A DNA stretch of 6,750 bases, from positions 1 through 6,750 of the forward strand of contig SKNP01000347.1 of assembly GCA_007120485.1 (NCBI GenBank). Direction: 5' to 3'. Source of the DNA: Nitriliruptoraceae bacterium. Its GTDB lineage: Bacteria; Actinomycetota; Nitriliruptoria; Nitriliruptorales; Nitriliruptoraceae. Positions 1-6,708 of this stretch are shown in pieces (the first letter of the stretch is position 1; every line of letters starts with the position of its first letter). The notes under the pieces are model-generated. The model had not been told where the DNA came from, did no database searches, and worked only from the letters and a program-made list of their open reading frames with translations. A program made the position numbers and the translations under genes.

Positions 1-1265
1 GGCGACTCGCTGCCCCAGCGCCCGGGACCGAACCGGTGCTCCTGCTTCTCGCCGGTGACACGGTCGTAGCGGATGATGCCATCGAACATCAGCGTCTCCT
101 CCGGGGAGATGCTGACGTTGTAGGCGTAACGGTTGGGTTGGCCGGTGAGTCGTGCATCGATGCTCGGGAACTCGGTGTTCGCGTCGTCGACCGGCCCTTC
201 GGTCGTGCGGCCGGTCCGAAGGTCGAACCGGTAGCGCCACAGCTGGGCGTCGAGGCGCAGGTACTCGAGCATCTGAGCGAGCTTGGACTTACGGTCGCTG
301 ACCGGCTTCGGGTTCTTCACCCGGCAGACGTCGAGCACGACCTCGTTGCCGTCCTCGAACGCGTTGACGACGTGGTAGATGTAGCACGGGCTGGCATCGA
401 ACCAGCGGATCGTGGTGCCGTCACCCTTGCGTGGGATCACCCCGAACCGTGACGGGATCTCCCGGTCGAAGACCAGCTTGTGGCGACCGGCACGCGCCGC
501 GTCCATGTCCTGGAAGAGCGGCAGGTCCATCAGGACGGCGTAGTTGTCCGTGATCGCCAGGTCGTGGGGCAGGCGGGGACCCGGCAGGTCGATGTCGGTC
601 ACGTGGTCGACCGCACCTTCGGGTCCGACGACCCCGTACCGCATGTACGGCGGGGTGGGCCCGTAGTCGAACCAGAACAGCTCCCCGGTGCGCTCATCGA
701 CCTTCGGGTGGGTCATGACATCACCGGTCAGCGTGCCCAGGAAGTCCTCGGCACCCAGCGTCTCCAGGCTGAGCGGATCCAGCGCGTACGGCGTGCCGCA
801 CAGGTACCAGGTCGCCAGCACCTTGCCGCGGTGGAAGATGACGTCGGTGTTGGCCGTGTCCTTGAGGTTCAGGCCGTGATGGTTGCCGAAGGGGTTCTCC
901 CTCGGATCCTCCATCACGCCGGTCCACAGCGACCGACCGGCCTCGGACTCGGCTTCGAACGCCGCGGTACGGACCCATCGGTTGCGGTAGCGGGCGGTGC
1001 CGTTCTCCAGGTGGATGCCGTGCACCATCCCGTCACCGTCGAACCAGTGGTAGCGGCCGTTGGCTTCGTACCGCGGGTTCGGACCGTTCCGGAGGAACAC
1101 GCCGTTGAGATCCTTGGGGATCTCCCCCACGACCTCCAGCCCGTCGGCGTCGATCTCGTCGTGCACCGGGGCATAGACCCCGTAGAGGTAGGGGTTCTGT
1201 TGGTCGGCATCGTCGAGCGACCGCCCGACGAGCACGGGTGCGTCGGGTCCCTGCGTGGTGGACAT
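1..1265 (-). CDS. Carotenoid oxygenase / lignostilbene dioxygenase family protein, 3' end cut by window edge
   Basis: The frame is open from an ATG at 1265 to the left edge, giving 421 codons without a stop. The protein matches the non-haem Fe(II) carotenoid cleavage family (RPE65/apocarotenoid oxygenase/lignostilbene dioxygenase), which splits a C=C bond with O2 to give two carbonyl products. Landmarks are NPYLYGVYAPV (24-34), FLRNGPNPRY (57-66), HWFDGDGMVH (73-82), MTHPKVDERTGELFWFDYG (from 184), RLPHDLAITDNY (around 232-243) and ASPCYIYHVVNAFED (around 291-305). Three of the four iron-ligand histidines are visible: H186, H234 and H298. The fourth should lie near the C-terminus, past the edge; family members are usually about 450-490 residues. 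I see no signal peptide or membrane segment, so it is probably cytoplasmic. The start is supported by GAGGAGGT four bases upstream. The substrate cannot be read from the sequence: apocarotenoids, stilbenes and phenylpropenoids are all known for the family. Confidence 0.9.
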   Translation of the reverse strand, partial: MSTTQGPDAPVLVGRSLDDADQQNPYLYGVYAPVHDEIDADGLEVVGEIPKDLNGVFLRNGPNPRYEANGRYHWFDGDGMVHGIHLENGTARYRNRWVRTAAFEAESEAGRSLWTGVMEDPRENPFGNHHGLNLKDTANTDVIFHRGKVLATWYLCGTPYALDPLSLETLGAEDFLGTLTGDVMTHPKVDERTGELFWFDYGPTPPYMRYGVVGPEGAVDHVTDIDLPGPRLPHDLAITDNYAVLMDLPLFQDMDAARAGRHKLVFDREIPSRFGVIPRKGDGTTIRWFDASPCYIYHVVNAFEDGNEVVLDVCRVKNPKPVSDRKSKLAQMLEYLRLDAQLWRYRFDLRTGRTTEGPVDDANTEFPSIDARLTGQPNRYAYNVSISPEETLMFDGIIRYDRVTGEKQEHRFGPGRWGSES

Positions 1266-1269
1266 CCGG

Positions 1270-1277
1270 ACCTCCTC
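1270..1277 (-). promoter_or_regulatory. Ribosome binding site of the carotenoid oxygenase gene
   Basis: On the minus strand this reads GAGGAGGT, an almost perfect anti-16S match, followed by a 4-base spacer (CCGG) and the ATG at 1265. It fixes the start of the dioxygenase gene and suggests strong translation. Confidence 0.75.
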
Positions 1278-1290
1278 AAGGTTCGGGATT

Positions 1291-1319
1291 ACGCTACGTT
1301 CAGCGAAGTCAGTAGGCAA
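1291..1319 (-). promoter_or_regulatory. Possible sigma-70-type promoter for the carotenoid oxygenase gene
   Basis: The minus strand shows TTGCCT (1319-1314), a 17-base spacer, then TAGCGT (1296-1291). These match the -35 and -10 consensus at four and three of six positions. Transcription would start about 20 bases before the ATG, just ahead of the strong ribosome binding site. A short inverted repeat, CGCT-N6-AGCG (1292-1305), overlaps the -10 and could be an operator. The match is weak and could be chance; a single operon running through from the upstream genes is the alternative. Confidence 0.25.
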
Positions 1320-1338
1320 GCGAAGCCATGGGGGATGA

Positions 1339-1370
1339 CGGGGCGGCCGCTCGCTCGACGGACCGCCCCG
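1339..1370 (-). terminator. GC-rich hairpin after the substrate-binding protein gene, possible terminator
   Basis: An 8-bp perfect stem (CGGGGCGG at 1339-1346 pairing with CCGCCCCG at 1363-1370) encloses a 16-base loop and begins 10 bases after the stop codon at 1380. No T-rich tract follows on the minus strand, so it is not a classical intrinsic terminator. U-less hairpins at gene ends are common in high-GC actinobacteria. It could equally protect the mRNA 3' end. Confidence 0.4.
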
Positions 1371-1379
1371 CCGGTCAGG

Positions 1380-2729
1380 TCACTGGCCGGGTTCGGTGTA
1401 CGCCGAGCTCGCTGACGAGACGAACTGGTCGGTCAACGGCACCATGCCCTGCGCCGGGCCCTCCTCGGGTTGCCAGATCCGGCTGGCGTGGCTCGGCACG
1501 CGGGGGGCGTCCTCGAACTGTCCGTAGCTCATCTCCGGCAGCAGCCCGTCGGCGTCGAAACCGTCGAGTTCGATGGCAGCGGCCCGCAGTCCGGCGAGCG
1601 AGAGGTCGCCGGCCTCGCTCGCGATCCGCAGCACCTCGGCGACGACGCGCGCGTTGGAGTACCCGATGACGGGCCCTTGGCCCGGCGCGGTGTCGGGTGC
1701 GTGGGTCTCGATCTCCTCACGCATGGTGGCGCGAGCATCCTCATCGCCCTCCCACTCGCTGAGCGGGCTGGAGATGTAGACGTTCTGCTGCACCGCGTCA
1801 GCTGCCGGAGATCCGAGCACCGCGGGAACGAACCCGGGCGTCGCACTGATGAACTCGACGTCGCTCTCGGCAGCGATCGCGCCGGCCGAGAGGAAGGCGA
1901 GCTGTTCGGGCAGGCCGCCGTACACGATGTAGTCGGGATCCGCCGCCAGGAGGTTCTGCAGCTGACCGCTGAGATCCTGGTCACCGGGACCGTGGGTCGT
2001 CGTCTCCGCGAACTCGAACTCGTAGTACTCCGCACCGAACTCGGCCGCCTGTCGGACCTCCTCACCCAAGGCATCCGACTGGTAGGCGAAAGCGAAGGTG
2101 GCGTCCTCCTCCTCGAGCTCTTCGATCACCCAGCCGATGATGTTGAGGATCTCGTGGCCGTACGGGGTGGTCGGTGCGAAGATCGTCTCATACTCCTGCG
2201 CGAGCTGCCCGCTCGAGCCGCTCTGGAACGAGAGCAGGCAGTCAGCGACCAGGTCCTGCGCGATCGCCTCCAGCGGCGGACTACCGAAGACGCTGGCCAC
2301 CATCGCGGTCTCGGTCCGGACCTCCTCGTACCGCTGGGCCGCATCGACCGGGCTGTAGCCGTGGTCGAGGATCTCGACCTCGACCTCGCGACCATCGATA
2401 CCACCCTCGGCGTTGATCGCGTCGAAGTGGGCCCGGAACGCCTCTCCGATGTCGGGCGCGCCGAGCGCAGCCGTCGGACCGCTGAGGTCGTTGAGCATGG
2501 TCAAGGAGATCGTGTCGTCCGTGACGCCTTGCGTCACCTCGCACTCCTCGGGGAGGTCGCTCGCCACCTCCTCGACCTCGGTGACGTCGCCTTCCTCGTC
2601 GCCTGCAGCGGCGGCATCGGCTCCCTCACCATCACCATCGCCGCATGCGGCCACGACCAGCGACACCGCGGCCGCGGCCGCGATCATCGGCGCCTTCCGG
2701 CGGCGCCTACCGAGCGCGTTCCTCATCAT
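1380..2729 (-). CDS. Branched-chain-amino-acid-type ABC transporter substrate-binding lipoprotein
   Basis: This 449-residue protein is the extracytoplasmic receptor of the importer encoded just upstream. It has a basic n-region (RRRRK, 8-12), a hydrophobic stretch (15-28) and the lipobox VAAC with C29 as the lipidated cysteine. An acidic linker follows (30-62, 14 Asp/Glu and no Lys/Arg). The type I periplasmic-binding fold starts near 70 (TISLTMLNDLSGP, 73-85) and includes INAEGGIDGREVEV (105-118). C63 and C164 could form a disulfide. By my count the mature part has no lysine, 12 arginines and about 83 Asp/Glu, which is unusual outside salt-adapted organisms. The start ATG at 2729 has GGAGG (2741-2737) seven bases upstream; a second ATG follows directly. 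The gene lies after the permeases, 60 bases past the LivM stop, with a hairpin on each side. The family is often named LivK or urea/amide-binding, but the ligand here is unknown. The linked ligase suggests a carboxylate rather than an amino acid. Confidence 0.92.
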   Translation of the reverse strand: MMRNALGRRRRKAPMIAAAAAVSLVVAACGDGDGEGADAAAAGDEEGDVTEVEEVASDLPEECEVTQGVTDDTISLTMLNDLSGPTAALGAPDIGEAFRAHFDAINAEGGIDGREVEVEILDHGYSPVDAAQRYEEVRTETAMVASVFGSPPLEAIAQDLVADCLLSFQSGSSGQLAQEYETIFAPTTPYGHEILNIIGWVIEELEEEDATFAFAYQSDALGEEVRQAAEFGAEYYEFEFAETTTHGPGDQDLSGQLQNLLAADPDYIVYGGLPEQLAFLSAGAIAAESDVEFISATPGFVPAVLGSPAADAVQQNVYISSPLSEWEGDEDARATMREEIETHAPDTAPGQGPVIGYSNARVVAEVLRIASEAGDLSLAGLRAAAIELDGFDADGLLPEMSYGQFEDAPRVPSHASRIWQPEEGPAQGMVPLTDQFVSSASSAYTEPGQ

Positions 2730-2753
2730 CGGGCTCCCTCCCCATCGGTCCGA

Positions 2754-2774
2754 CCGTCGGCAGGGCGCCGACGG
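2754..2774 (-). other. Stem-loop between the LivM and substrate-binding protein genes
   Basis: A perfect 7-bp inverted repeat, CCGTCGG (2754-2760) and CCGACGG (2768-2774), encloses a 7-base loop 15 bases after the LivM stop and just before the Shine-Dalgarno sequence of the binding-protein gene. No T tract follows. A second small symmetric element, CGGTC-C-GACCG (2746-2756), overlaps one arm. The likely role is mRNA processing or stability that lets the receptor be made in excess over the permeases; partial termination is the alternative. Confidence 0.4.
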
Positions 2775-2789
2775 GTGGTGTTGCGCCGT

Positions 2790-3926
2790 TCAGTAGGTGA
2801 ACGGCCAGGTCGTCAGGTAGCGCTTGATCCGCAGCCACACGCCGTACAGCCCGAGCGGCTCAGCGACGACCACCGCCGCCAGCAACAGCCCGAACAGGAT
2901 CGCGCTGGCCCGCTCGGGCGTCAGCCCCCCACCGGCCTCGCTCAACCATGGCAACATCGGTGCCGCACGGTCGAGCAGTTCGGGGACGGCGGTGACGAAG
3001 AGCGCACCGGCGAACGCCGCGCCGATGATCCCCGAGCCTCCGAGGGCGACCATGACCAGGTACTCGACCGACAGCGTCAGGTCCCACTGGTCGTAGTTGA
3101 TGAACCGCAGGAAGCCGCCGAGCATGGCGCCCGACAGCCCTGCGAACGCCGAACTGATCACGAACGCCAGCAGCTTCGTTCTGAAGACGTCCACACCGAC
3201 CACGCTCGCGGCCAGATCGTCGTCGCGCACCGCCGCCATGTCCCGGCCGGAGCGGCCACGGGCGAGGTTGCGCAGCAGGAGGTAGGTGCCACCTGCGATC
3301 AGGAGCATCACCAGGTAGTACCCCTGGTTCTGGCCCAGCGTGAGCGGTCCGAGCGTGCCACCTCGCACCAGGTCGATCCCGACGAGGGTCGGCGACTCGA
3401 TGCGGGCGCCACCCACCCCGCCGGTGACGCTCTCCCAGTTGCGGAAGATGTGGCTGGCCAGGAACACCAGCCCGAGGGTGACGACGGCGAGGTACAGCCC
3501 GCGTACACGCAGCGCGATCGGCGCCAGTACGAGGCCGGCAGCGCCGGCGAGGATCATCGCTGCGGGGATGGACCACCAGAACGACCAGCCGAGGGTGTCG
3601 GTGACGTAGGAGGCGACGTACGCACCGATGCCGACGAACGCCGCGTGCCCGAGGGACAGCTGACCGGCGACGCCGGTGAGCAGGTTCAGGCTCATGGCGG
3701 CGACCGACGCGATCATGGCGATGACCAACACCCGAAGCCACGCGGCGTCGAGGAGCATCGGTGCCACCAGCGCGAGGAGGACCAGCGCCAACACGGCTCC
3801 ACGCTTGGTGGTGGAGTTCCACAGCCGCAGCTCCGAGCGCCACGAGGTGTGGAAGTCGGACCGTGCCAACCGCGGCCGACGACGGCTCGTGGCCGGTGGG
3901 AACGGGAACCCGGTTGGGGCAGCCAT
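2790..3926 (-). CDS. livM: Branched-chain-amino-acid-type ABC transporter permease, LivM family
   Basis: This is one of the two membrane permeases of the importer, 378 residues from the ATG at 3926. A cytoplasmic N-terminal extension of about 42 basic residues precedes the first membrane segment (about 44-60); several more follow to about 357. Family signatures are GVAGQLSLGHAAFVGIGAY (85-103), RGLYLAVVTL (142-151), and the cytoplasmic coupling loop GRSGRDMAAVRDDDLAASVV (224-243), which docks on the ATPase. The tail ends in IKRYLTTWPFTY. From memory, this tail and the HTSW...LW N-terminal region resemble LivM proteins encoded beside acyl-CoA synthetases. A GTG at 3929 would give one more residue, but GGAGG at 3936-3932 is spaced 5 bases from the ATG and only 2 from the GTG, so I prefer the ATG. 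The LivH stop TGA shares its A with this ATG, implying translational coupling. The symbol is a family label, not proof of amino-acid transport. Confidence 0.92.
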   Translation of the reverse strand: MAAPTGFPFPPATSRRRPRLARSDFHTSWRSELRLWNSTTKRGAVLALVLLALVAPMLLDAAWLRVLVIAMIASVAAMSLNLLTGVAGQLSLGHAAFVGIGAYVASYVTDTLGWSFWWSIPAAMILAGAAGLVLAPIALRVRGLYLAVVTLGLVFLASHIFRNWESVTGGVGGARIESPTLVGIDLVRGGTLGPLTLGQNQGYYLVMLLIAGGTYLLLRNLARGRSGRDMAAVRDDDLAASVVGVDVFRTKLLAFVISSAFAGLSGAMLGGFLRFINYDQWDLTLSVEYLVMVALGGSGIIGAAFAGALFVTAVPELLDRAAPMLPWLSEAGGGLTPERASAILFGLLLAAVVVAEPLGLYGVWLRIKRYLTTWPFTY

Positions 3927-4819
3927 CACAGCCTCCGGACGTCTGGCGTGCCGAAGAGACCTTCAGCGCGCCAGAGGAGGACGGCCAGCATCAACACGTA
4001 CGGCGCCACGTGGTGCACGTTCACACCGAGCGCGGAAGGGGCCAAGGCCGCCGTGTAGACCTCGACGAACCCGACCAGGACGCCGCCGACCACCGCACCG
4101 GTGATCGAGTTCAGCCCGCCGATGACCACCGCGGGGATCGCCCGGAACGCGAACTCCGCGCTCGCCGGCTGGAGGAGCCGAGGGAAGGTGCCCACGAACG
4201 CTCCGGCGAGGGCAGCCAGGAGCCCGGCCAACATCCAGGCGGCCAGGAGGACCGGGCGGACGGGGACACCCATCGCCGCTGCCGACTCCTCGTCCTCGGC
4301 GATCGCGCGGAACCACAGTCCCCAGCGTGAGCGCTCGACGGCCAGGATGAGCGCACCCACCACGACCACACCGGTGGCGATGATCCACAGGTGCGAGGTG
4401 TAGACCGGGACGCCCAGGACCAGCGAGGTGTCCGCACCCCAGGGACCACCGACCTCGACGCTCTCCCCCGTCCACGGCGGGTAGGACCCGACCGCCGTAC
4501 GCATCGCCATATCCACGCCGATCGTGGCGATCGCTACGGCCATGACCGGTCGGCCCGTCAGGGGACGTGCCACGGTCAGGTAGATGACGACCGCCACCGC
4601 CGCCGACACCGCCGCCGCCACCAGCACCCCGAGCAGGAGACCGAGCTCCCACAGCCGCGATACCTGGAACGTGACGTAGCCGCCGAGCAGCATGATCCCG
4701 ACGTGCGCGAAGTTCAGTGCCGACGAGGCTCGGAAGACCACCACGAACCCGAGGGCGATCAACGTGTAGATCGATCCCACCGCCAGGCTGCTGGTGATGA
4801 GGCTGACATGCCCACTCAC
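3926..4819 (-). CDS. livH: Branched-chain-amino-acid-type ABC transporter permease, LivH family
   Basis: This 297-residue integral membrane protein has the family's usual length and is the partner of the LivM permease. Signatures are GSIYTLIALGFVVVF (15-29), LNFAHVGIMLLGGY (35-48), the cytoplasmic EAA-like coupling loop RAIAEDEESAAAMGV (171-185), and the conserved block around IPAVVIGGLNSITGAVVGG (228-246). Hydrophobic segments lie at about 8-29, 36-53, 59-83, 92-110, 143-161, 188-211, 228-257 and 271-284. It starts at a GTG (4819) that overlaps the synthetase stop as GTGA. AGGAG (4832-4828) lies 8 bases upstream, inside the synthetase gene. The overlap means ligase and permease are translated together, which supports a shared substrate. 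Its length and motifs are normal for the family, and the substrate cannot be read from the permease. Confidence 0.93.
   Translation of the reverse strand: MSGHVSLITSSLAVGSIYTLIALGFVVVFRASSALNFAHVGIMLLGGYVTFQVSRLWELGLLLGVLVAAAVSAAVAVVIYLTVARPLTGRPVMAVAIATIGVDMAMRTAVGSYPPWTGESVEVGGPWGADTSLVLGVPVYTSHLWIIATGVVVVGALILAVERSRWGLWFRAIAEDEESAAAMGVPVRPVLLAAWMLAGLLAALAGAFVGTFPRLLQPASAEFAFRAIPAVVIGGLNSITGAVVGGVLVGFVEVYTAALAPSALGVNVHHVAPYVLMLAVLLWRAEGLFGTPDVRRL
3932..3936 (-). promoter_or_regulatory. Ribosome binding site deciding the LivM start
   Basis: GGAGG on the minus strand lies inside the end of the LivH gene. Its 5-base spacing fits the ATG at 3926, whereas the GTG at 3929 would be only 2 bases away. 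Confidence 0.6.
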
Positions 4820-6708
4820 CGGTACATCTCCTCGATCAGCTCGGCGTAGCGATCAGCCACGACCGCACGACGGACCTTCTGGGTGGCGGTCAACTCGTCG
4901 TCGTCCTGATCCAACTCACGGGGAAGTACGCGGAAGTCCTTGACCTGCTCGACCCGTGCGAGGTTCTGGTTCGCCCGCTCGACCTCCTGCCACAGCAGCG
5001 TGACGACCTCCGGTCGCATCGTGAGATCCCGGAAGGTCGTGAACGCCACGCCTTGCCGTTGCGCCCAGTTGGCGACCGTGTCGCGCTCGATCTGCAGCAA
5101 CGCGGTCACGTAGCGCCGCCGGTCGCCGATGACGACGGCCTCCTTGACGTACGGCGAGGCCTTGATCCCGTTCTCGATCTCCGACGGGGAGAGGTTCTTG
5201 CCTCCCGCCGTGATGATGATGTCCTTCTTGCGATCGGTCAGGCGCAGGTGCCCGTCCGGCTCGTACCGGCCGATGTCACCGGTGTGCAGCCAGCCGTCAT
5301 CGTCGATGGTCTCCGCCGTGGCGTCCGGGCGCTGCCAGTACCCGGCGAAGACGGTGTCGCCACGGACGAGGATCTCGCCGTCGTCCGCGATGCGGACCTC
5401 CACCCCCGGTACCGGACGGCCGACGGAGCCGACCTGGAGGTCAGCCGGGTCGTCGAGGCTGATGGTCCCGGTCGCCTCGGTCATCCCCAGACCTTCGATC
5501 ACCGGGACGCCCATGCGCAGCAGGAAGCGGAGGACCTCCGGTGAGGCCGGCGCACCGCCGGAGATGGCCGCCCGGACCCGGGTCATGCCGACGTGTTTGC
5601 GCAGGGATCGGTTCATCAGGATCCAGAGCACGGCCCGAACGAGCTGCTCGTACCAGCGGTAGGTCGTGGGGGACCGCGCCAGGCGCCGGTCGAGCAGCCG
5701 GGCGCCCACACGGTCGACGAACGCGAACGTCCTGCGCTTGAGCCAGGTCGCATCGGTCACGCGGTCCTGGATCGAGGCGACCAGCTTCTCGGTGATGCGG
5801 GGCACCGCGAACAGCAGGGTCGGTCTGACCGATCGAAGGTCCGCCTGCACCGTGTCGATCGACTCCGCGAAGTTCACGCGGGCGCCGCACCCCAGGGGCG
5901 TGTACAGGCTCATCACCTGCTCCGCCACGTGGCAGAGCGGCAGGTAGGACAGCACCTCGTCGGAGCGCGACACCTCGAGGACGTGCGCTTGCAGGCGGAT
6001 GGCCGCAGCGACGTTGCGCCAGGTGAGCATCGCTCCCTTCGGCTTCCCGGTCGTCCCCGAGGTGTAGATCAGCACCGCGAGGTCGTCCGGATGCGCGACG
6101 ACCGGATGCTCGTACCGTTCGGGCTGCTGCTCCATCCGGCGATCACCCAGCTCGAGGACGTCATCGACGTGGATGATCCGTTCGTCCTCGTCCAGGACGG
6201 CGGTGTTGCCTCGCCGTTCGAGCACGACCACATGGTGGAGCGTCGTCGCGGTGTCGATCACCTCCATGGCCTTGTCGAGCTGCTCCTGATCCTCGGCGAC
6301 GAGGACACCGACGCCCGCGTCCTCGAGCTGGTGGAGGAGCTCAGGAGCGGGGCTCGTCGGGTAGATGCCGAACGGGATCGCCCCGAGCCACTGCGCCCCG
6401 ACGCAGGCACCGACCCACTCGGGGCGGTTCTCCGAGTGGATCGCGACGCGGTCTCCATGGCCCACACCCAGCGCGGCGAGCCCCGCAGCGAAGCGACGGG
6501 TCGTCGCCGCCCACTCGGCGTAGGTCAGCTGCTTCCAACGTCCCCGACGCTTGACCCGCAGTGCCACCGCGTCCGGGTCGTGGGCCTCCCAGCGCACCAG
6601 GAGTTCGGGCAGGCTCGGGGTACCGGTCTCCCAGCCCGTCGCTCGCCAGGACCCGGGGTCGTCGGTCGGAGACGGCGGCGTCGCCGACTCCGCGTGCGTT
6701 GCGGTCAC
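4816..6708 (-). CDS. AMP-forming acyl-CoA synthetase (long-chain fatty-acid-CoA ligase-like)
   Basis: This 630-residue cytoplasmic enzyme of the ANL superfamily activates a carboxylic acid with ATP to an acyl-AMP and then a CoA thioester. All core motifs are intact: the phosphate loop YTSGTTGKPKG (215-225), the adenine-site region AISGGAPAS (381-389), GLGMTEAT (406-413), GWLHTGD (472-478), the hinge DRKKDIIITAGGKNLSP (492-508), and the C-terminal catalytic lysine in LTATQK (K611). The first 30 or so residues look disordered. It starts at a GTG (6708) with AGGGAG (6720-6715) six bases upstream. The frame stays open to the right edge, so a start beyond the window is possible. It is the first visible gene of the run, directly coupled to LivH. 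Known arrangements of this type in other bacteria place a ligase among liv-type genes. The motifs resemble FadD15/long-chain enzymes, but chain length or an aromatic acid substrate cannot be decided from them. Confidence 0.92.
   Translation of the reverse strand: MTATHAESATPPSPTDDPGSWRATGWETGTPSLPELLVRWEAHDPDAVALRVKRRGRWKQLTYAEWAATTRRFAAGLAALGVGHGDRVAIHSENRPEWVGACVGAQWLGAIPFGIYPTSPAPELLHQLEDAGVGVLVAEDQEQLDKAMEVIDTATTLHHVVVLERRGNTAVLDEDERIIHVDDVLELGDRRMEQQPERYEHPVVAHPDDLAVLIYTSGTTGKPKGAMLTWRNVAAAIRLQAHVLEVSRSDEVLSYLPLCHVAEQVMSLYTPLGCGARVNFAESIDTVQADLRSVRPTLLFAVPRITEKLVASIQDRVTDATWLKRRTFAFVDRVGARLLDRRLARSPTTYRWYEQLVRAVLWILMNRSLRKHVGMTRVRAAISGGAPASPEVLRFLLRMGVPVIEGLGMTEATGTISLDDPADLQVGSVGRPVPGVEVRIADDGEILVRGDTVFAGYWQRPDATAETIDDDGWLHTGDIGRYEPDGHLRLTDRKKDIIITAGGKNLSPSEIENGIKASPYVKEAVVIGDRRRYVTALLQIERDTVANWAQRQGVAFTTFRDLTMRPEVVTLLWQEVERANQNLARVEQVKDFRVLPRELDQDDDELTATQKVRRAVVADRYAELIEEMYR

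Noticed and set aside
8..17. Possible frameshift or early end of the dioxygenase near the left edge
   Set aside because: The frame remains open and family-like up to the edge (RFGPGRWGSES), so the gene is cut by the window, not broken.
8..40. Twin-arginine style reading of the receptor's RRRRK region (protein residues 8-12)
   Set aside because: The motif lacks the usual S/T-RR-x-F-L-K pattern, and a clear lipobox follows; ordinary Sec lipoprotein export is simpler. The coordinates here are residue numbers, near base 2700 in the window.
480..1415. Plus-strand open frame of 311 codons
   Set aside because: It runs antisense to the carotenoid oxygenase and across the intergenic gap. The minus-strand protein has family motifs and iron ligands, so this is a shadow.
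2663..2690. Short GC repeat (alternating GCGGCC) in the receptor gene
   Set aside because: It simply encodes the alanine run of the signal peptide hydrophobic core.
2860..3843. Minus-strand open frame of 327 codons within LivM
   Set aside because: It is out of frame with the clear LivM permease, and its translation is Arg/Gly-rich without membrane segments.
1470..4058. Very long plus-strand open frame (862 codons) across the receptor and LivM genes
   Set aside because: Its translation is low-complexity, rich in Arg, Gly, Glu and Asp, with no recognisable domain, and it lies antisense to two clear genes. Long antisense frames are expected in very GC-rich DNA.
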